Origin: Hymenobacter sp. CRA2
Lineage (GTDB): Bacteria; Bacteroidota; Bacteroidia; Cytophagales; Hymenobacteraceae
Assembly (NCBI RefSeq): GCF_002007105.1
Contig: NZ_MVBC01000014.1
Coordinates: 83,521 to 147,520, forward strand
Length of the DNA stretch: 64,000 bases
Reading direction: 5' to 3'
Under the pieces are notes generated by a model. It did not search any database. It worked only from the letters and a program-made list of their open reading frames with translations, and had not been told where the DNA came from. Shown here piece after piece: positions 60,750-64,000 of the stretch (positions within the stretch are counted from its first letter, which is position 1; each line of letters opens with the position of its first letter). Position numbers and translations under genes: made by a program.

Positions 60750-61379
60750 ATGCCTCTTTCCCCGACCACCCTACCCAAGCGCGTGGCCCTCTACGCCCGC
60801 GTCTCCACGCTCGACAAAGGCCAGGACCCGGAGACGCAGCTGCAGCCGCTGCGCGAGTATGCCCAGCGGAGGGGCTTCGTCGTAACGGCCGAATACGTGG
60901 ACCAGGCCTCGGGCACCAGCGAGGAGCGGACCCAGTACAAGCGCATGATGGCGGCGGCCAAGAAACGGCAGCTCGACGCGGTGCTGGTCTGGCGCTACGA
61001 CCGATTCGCCCGCTCCACCCAGGCCTTGGTCAACGCCCTGAAGGAGTTCCAGAGCCTGGGCGTGGACTTCATCTCCTACCAGGAAAACATCGACACGACC
61101 ACGCCCATGGGCGAGTTGGTGTTCCACGTCATGGCCTCGCTGGCCCAGTTCGAGAGTGCGCTCATCAGCCAGCGTGTGCGCGCCGGCATGGCCCGGGCCA
61201 AAGCCCAGGGCAAGCGCATCTCTCGGCCCACGCTGCCGCTGCGCCAGCAGCAGGAAATCACCCGCTTGCATGCGCAAGGCCTGTCCATGAACCAGATCAG
61301 CAAGCAGGCCGCTATTGCCTACGGCACCGTGTACAAATACGTGCAGCTACTCAAGGCTGAAGAACCAACCAAGCTATGA
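60750..61379 (+). CDS. tnpR: Serine recombinase (Tn3-type resolvase)
   Basis: The protein has 209 residues. The catalytic Ser lies in ALYARVSTLDKGQDPETQLQ, with further family motifs (VWRYDRFARS, the E-helix AMARAKAQGKRISRP) and a C-terminal helix-turn-helix (GLSMNQISKQAAIAYGTVYKYV). It resolves Tn3 cointegrates at res. It is transcribed away from tnpA across the res-like site. This is the family's usual divergent arrangement. Confidence 0.94.
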   Translation: MPLSPTTLPKRVALYARVSTLDKGQDPETQLQPLREYAQRRGFVVTAEYVDQASGTSEERTQYKRMMAAAKKRQLDAVLVWRYDRFARSTQALVNALKEFQSLGVDFISYQENIDTTTPMGELVFHVMASLAQFESALISQRVRAGMARAKAQGKRISRPTLPLRQQQEITRLHAQGLSMNQISKQAAIAYGTVYKYVQLLKAEEPTKL

Positions 61380-61514
61380 TGCATTCAGCAGGAGCGCCTT
61401 GCGAAGGTCCTCGATCAATACGGAGCCAGAGTGAATAATTGGTTTGTCCAAGGCAGAAATAAGGGTGGGCAACCTTCTGGCGCAACCCGGTTCAGCAGCA
61501 ATCGCGCACTCGCC

Positions 61515-62003
61515 TTATCGGTGTTCCGCGTTGTACTGATCTTCTAAGAATTTACTGATAACCTTCAAATAACGGATACTGAGTTGGGTTGGTATTTTGG
61601 ACTTCTCTAGAAACAACAGGTATTCGCGCAGGACATTGTCGATATAGGTCTCCTCGAAGAGGGTAGTCACGCCATTGTACACAATGAAAAAACGGCGCTT
61701 TGCGTGCGGACTGCTGAGTTTATACGAATAAATGCCATCGTGAAACTTGTAATCGTCACGCTGTTCTAGGTTGAATACATAAATGGGGAAGGCATTCTGA
61801 GGCAGTTTTTCTTGCCTCTTAATTGCCTGATTTATTTTCGTTAATACATCATCCGGCACATCTACCTGTTGAAAAGGGTTTTTGGTAGCCAGGTTGGGTT
61901 TTGGGGTGGCTGTATTGGCCGGAGCCGTCTTTTGCTGTTGACCACATGCCGAAGCAGACAAGCCCAACAGGAGCAGGAGAGGGGATAAAAATTTAGTACT
62001 CAT
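61515..62003 (-). CDS. Lipoprotein, candidate immunity protein
   Basis: This 162-residue protein has a lipoprotein signal (LSPLLLLLGLSASACGQQQ; lipobox SAC). The mature part is helix-rich and charged, with no recognised family. It starts four bases within the end of the HExxH toxin gene (ATGA overlap) and is the last gene of that pair, the usual position for an immunity gene. A periplasmic anchor would fit a toxin that acts outside the cytoplasm. Function is inferred from context only. Confidence 0.7.
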   Translation of the reverse strand: MSTKFLSPLLLLLGLSASACGQQQKTAPANTATPKPNLATKNPFQQVDVPDDVLTKINQAIKRQEKLPQNAFPIYVFNLEQRDDYKFHDGIYSYKLSSPHAKRRFFIVYNGVTTLFEETYIDNVLREYLLFLEKSKIPTQLSIRYLKVISKFLEDQYNAEHR

Positions 62004-62932
62004 GGGAGTAAAATCTTGGACCATTCAATGGCATTGCGCTCTACTTGCTCAGGCTTCTGCTCACGCTGCTCTGTTAGGCGCTCTTCTCCTCGTTGCTCTG
62101 ACTGCAGATCCGCATTGATTTCCTTTTTATCGGTCGCGTGCACAATTTCGTGTGACACCACAGCACCTATGGCTTCGTCCAACGTGAGGCCTTCGTGCTC
62201 GGAACCCGAATTTGGCCGCACGTTCCCTTTCAAGGTGCCTTCGAATACCGTAATGCTAGCTTCTTTGATGCCCAACGTGCCATCGGCGTTCTGAACCTTG
62301 CCGTAATTATCCTCTTTGTTGTAATTGCCCTGGACTGTTTCAGCGGCTACGCGGTGGACGCCATCCTTATCCGTGTAGACCCGCGCCTCTTGGGAGATTC
62401 CTAAATGCACTTTTATGTCACTCCCGTCGAGCTTGTGTAGTTGGCTACGTCCCTCCGGGTTTCGGGTTAGTGCGTTGGCAATACGCCGCACGTCGGCCGT
62501 GGCGTTTTTGGAAAACGACAAGGTGCCGTTCTTGTTATAGGTTACCTGAACGTGGTTTCCCTTGGCGTCGACAATTTCCCGTCCGTCTGGATCAATATAC
62601 CTAATAGGATTATTGATGCCGTACGCGTAGGGCGTGATGAAGGCGTACTTGTGTGCCAGCGGGTCGACGGCAAGCCAGCGGCTGGTGACTTCGGAGGGGG
62701 CGCGGTCCGCCAGCGAGTCGGCCGGCAGCAGGTAGGCGATGCGCTTGAGGCGGGTGTTGTAGACCACCGAGCCAATACGGCGCAGGCTGTCGTTGGGGTA
62801 GAACTCCGGATAACGCCCGTTGCTCAACGTGAGCACCTTGACCTGCACGCCGAAGCGCTCGAACGGCTGCTGCGCTTGCGTCGACAAGGGCAATAATCCC
62901 AGCTTCAGAAGAAGTAGGTAGCGGTGTTGCAT
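62000..62932 (-). CDS. Miniature RHS-type protein with C-terminal HExxH toxin domain
   Basis: The protein has 310 residues. A signal peptide (RYLLLLKLGLLPLSTQAQ) is followed by a short region (QVKVLTLSNGRYPEFYPNDS) and an RHS-core-like signature at residues 85-120 (WLAVDPLAHKYAFITPYAY, then a D-P-D-G-R motif). The rest (about 120-310) is a variable toxin region with SHEIVHATD at 260-268, matching the HExxH zinc-metallopeptidase core, plus a possible third ligand near residue 298. Normal RHS toxins are far larger. Here only the last part of the RHS shell remains. The related fragment at 63413-63874 shares the same toxin fold. The downstream lipoprotein overlaps it. Confidence 0.75.
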   Translation of the reverse strand: MQHRYLLLLKLGLLPLSTQAQQPFERFGVQVKVLTLSNGRYPEFYPNDSLRRIGSVVYNTRLKRIAYLLPADSLADRAPSEVTSRWLAVDPLAHKYAFITPYAYGINNPIRYIDPDGREIVDAKGNHVQVTYNKNGTLSFSKNATADVRRIANALTRNPEGRSQLHKLDGSDIKVHLGISQEARVYTDKDGVHRVAAETVQGNYNKEDNYGKVQNADGTLGIKEASITVFEGTLKGNVRPNSGSEHEGLTLDEAIGAVVSHEIVHATDKKEINADLQSEQRGEERLTEQREQKPEQVERNAIEWSKILLP

Positions 62933-62937
62933 GAACG

Positions 62938-63420
62938 CTATCTAAACACTTGTGACTGTTGAATGAAATACTTATTAACCAGACTGATTTCGCTGCCAGA
63001 CATACCAGGTATATTCTGTGTTATTGCTGCCACGCGTTGTTTGATGTAAACAGAGTCATTTCTAAGTTCTTTAATATTTATATTCAAGATATATGCCTTT
63101 CCCATTGTCGATAAAAACCATAATGGGCTTATATGGCTTGTTACAGGCAAACTGGTCTTAATGATTCTGTATTCATCGTTCAAAGTGTGAACTCTTATAC
63201 AGATAGTCTCATCCGAAAATGGAGTGTTTAAGTAAATACGAGCATTGTGCTTTATTAAGCGCAATTCTTGTGTGGTTAAATTAGCTTCTTGTAACTTTAA
63301 ACAAGTTGTCGCTTTACTTCTGTCTACTTTTCCTATATAATTTTTCTCGCTGGTCCTGCAGCCATAGCTAGCAATGCTAAAGCAAACAATCAAGCATATT
63401 TTTGACCAAGCGTTATTCAT
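62938..63420 (-). CDS. Lipoprotein, second candidate immunity protein
   Basis: This 160-residue protein has a lipoprotein signal (WSKICLIVCFSIASYGCRT; lipobox SYGC). No family was recognised. It is AT-rich (near 40% G+C by eye), unlike the flanking DNA, and shares no obvious sequence with the first candidate immunity protein. It overlaps the end of the second HExxH fragment by eight bases. ATG at 63420 fits the signal peptide; a longer frame upstream is not supported. Confidence 0.65.
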   Translation of the reverse strand: MNNAWSKICLIVCFSIASYGCRTSEKNYIGKVDRSKATTCLKLQEANLTTQELRLIKHNARIYLNTPFSDETICIRVHTLNDEYRIIKTSLPVTSHISPLWFLSTMGKAYILNINIKELRNDSVYIKQRVAAITQNIPGMSGSEISLVNKYFIQQSQVFR

Positions 63421-63874
63421 TGCCAGCCGTTTTTTGTTTGTAATCCTTTCTGGCAGCATCGTATGCTCTATCCGCATTTTCTTCTCGATTAACATACTTT
63501 TTGCCTTCAAGCTCATCATCAGAACAACCCTGGCAGTTCTGCTCAGTAGCTTTATTTACTACTACATCGTCTAATACATGAGTACCCTCATGTGAACCAA
63601 CTGCGTTGATATATTCTTCAAGACTTGCATTAGTATAATCGTGGCTATCTGTAGCCTTTGGTTTATTTTTTTGTGCTTGATATGTACCCATAAATATGGT
63701 TATATCTGCAGATTCGTATACATCTTTCCCGGTCTTTCTATCCACTATAGTTTTTGCATTGCCGTCCCGATCAATTGTAGGTTTGGTTACGCCTTCATAC
63801 TCGCCGCCTCTTCCTATTGCAGTGCCTCTTCTATTAACGATATTTATGCCTACCTTGGTGTCAGTTTCAACTAA
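63413..63874 (-). pseudogene. HExxH toxin fragment, 5' end removed by an IS element
   Basis: A frame of 153 codons runs from the IS end at 63875 to the stop at 63413. GSHEGTHVLDD contains the HExxH core, and ADITIFMGTY with SLEEYINAV precede it, matching the first toxin (SITVFEGTL, TLDEAIGAV) position for position. A later EENADRAYDA may supply the third ligand. The upstream part of the protein, presumably its export and RHS portions, is missing because the IS5-type element starts here. It is unlikely to be expressed as a functional toxin. Confidence 0.75.
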
Positions 63875-64000
63875 GAGCGTGTTTGGGAATTCAAGGCAGT
63901 CTATTGAGGCAGAGCGTGACGTTTGCCCAGAGAATCCAGGCGGCGTGGCTTTCCGGGGTGTACTCGTAGTCCATCACCACGCGCCGAAAGAAGTTGAGCC
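63872..64000. mobile_element. IS5-type insertion sequence, end only
   Basis: The element begins at 63875 with GAGCGTGTTTGGG, next to TAA at 63872-63874, which is the expected TNA-type target duplication. It continues past the window edge. The transposase gene's 3' end is within it. It interrupts the second toxin gene. Confidence 0.75.
63891..64000 (-). CDS. IS5-family transposase, C-terminal fragment
   Basis: Thirty-six codons from the window edge to a TGA at 63891 read FFRRVVMDYEYTPESHAAWI and then ILWANVTLCLNRLP. The R-R-x-V-x-D-Y-E pattern followed by a short hydrophobic tail matches the C-terminus of IS5-type DDE transposases. The rest lies outside. The call is based on pattern memory. 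Confidence 0.7.
   Translation of the reverse strand, partial: LNFFRRVVMDYEYTPESHAAWILWANVTLCLNRLP

Larger units (their letters stand above)
57623..61379. mobile_element. Tn3-family transposon, left part; right end not found
   Basis: The left terminal repeat is followed by tnpA (minus) and a resolvase gene (plus) with a candidate res site between them. The right inverted repeat was not seen between 61380 and 64000, so the element may extend further right and carry the toxin genes, or its right end may be lost. The end coordinate is therefore a minimum. The insertion truncates the PAAR gene. Confidence 0.85.

Noticed and set aside
61380..64000. Right terminal repeat of the Tn3-family transposon
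   Set aside because: I looked for the reverse complement of the 38-base left repeat and found no match in this range.
1..64000. CRISPR arrays, rRNA or tRNA genes
   Set aside because: No regularly spaced repeats, rRNA motifs or tRNA T-arm patterns were recognised. A small RNA gene could still be missed by eye.

Overview
The window looks like chromosome from a GC-rich member of the Bacteroidota, most likely Hymenobacter or a close relative. The evidence is a SusC/SusD pair, promoter -7 boxes of the Bacteroidota type (TAnnTTTG), a lack of Shine-Dalgarno sites, a 63-codon cold-shock gene present twice, and dispersed palindromic repeats with the core GTCATGTCGAGC. No rRNA, tRNA or CRISPR array was recognised. 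The genus is inferred, not proven.

Layout. 1-90 is the start of a TatD nuclease. 231-7850 is a surface-polysaccharide region: GT2, NodB-type deacetylase, GT4, flippase and, divergently, a Wzz-like protein and an O-antigen ligase/polymerase. 7.9-15.3 kb is mixed housekeeping: SpoIIE-type phosphatase, OppC-like permease, cytochrome c, a second GT2 with a LPG-synthase-like membrane protein, and ruvC. 15.3-17.1 kb holds a DUF5071 protein, a frameshifted gene remnant and a PhzF-like enzyme. 17.3-20.5 kb is an ECF sigma factor with a membrane-anchored beta-barrel protein and a lipoprotein. 20.8-33.6 kb is metabolic and repair genes: HutI, a Thg1-like protein next to a P-loop kinase (possible RNA-repair pair), an SPL-like radical SAM protein, 2H phosphoesterase, nicotinamidase, MscS channel, SDR and a retropepsin-like protease. 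34.0-38.7 kb is the SusC/SusD pair. 39.1-56.0 kb has a LytTR regulator whose receiver lacks its phospho-acceptor Asp, Mqo, a 34-codon membrane peptide, CtlX, an FMO, PAP2, GrpB, NmrA, the two cold-shock genes with a shared leader, and a voltage-sensor-type ion channel.

The accessory end (56.2-64.0 kb) is the most unusual part. A compact VgrG-like spike lacking its OB-fold region precedes a PAAR gene. The PAAR gene is cut by a Tn3-family transposon whose 38-bp terminal repeat (GGGG...TAAG) supplies its stop codon. TnpA and a serine resolvase follow, with a candidate res site between them. Beyond lie two AT-richer toxin/immunity-like pairs. Each toxin ends in a related HExxH metallopeptidase-like domain and each is followed, with overlapping ends, by a lipoprotein that may be its immunity protein. 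The first toxin is a miniature RHS protein: signal peptide, short RHS core, toxin. The second is 5'-truncated by an IS5-type element that runs off the window. The ends of that element resemble a small non-autonomous element at 20.6 kb, linking the dispersed repeats to a likely transposase source.
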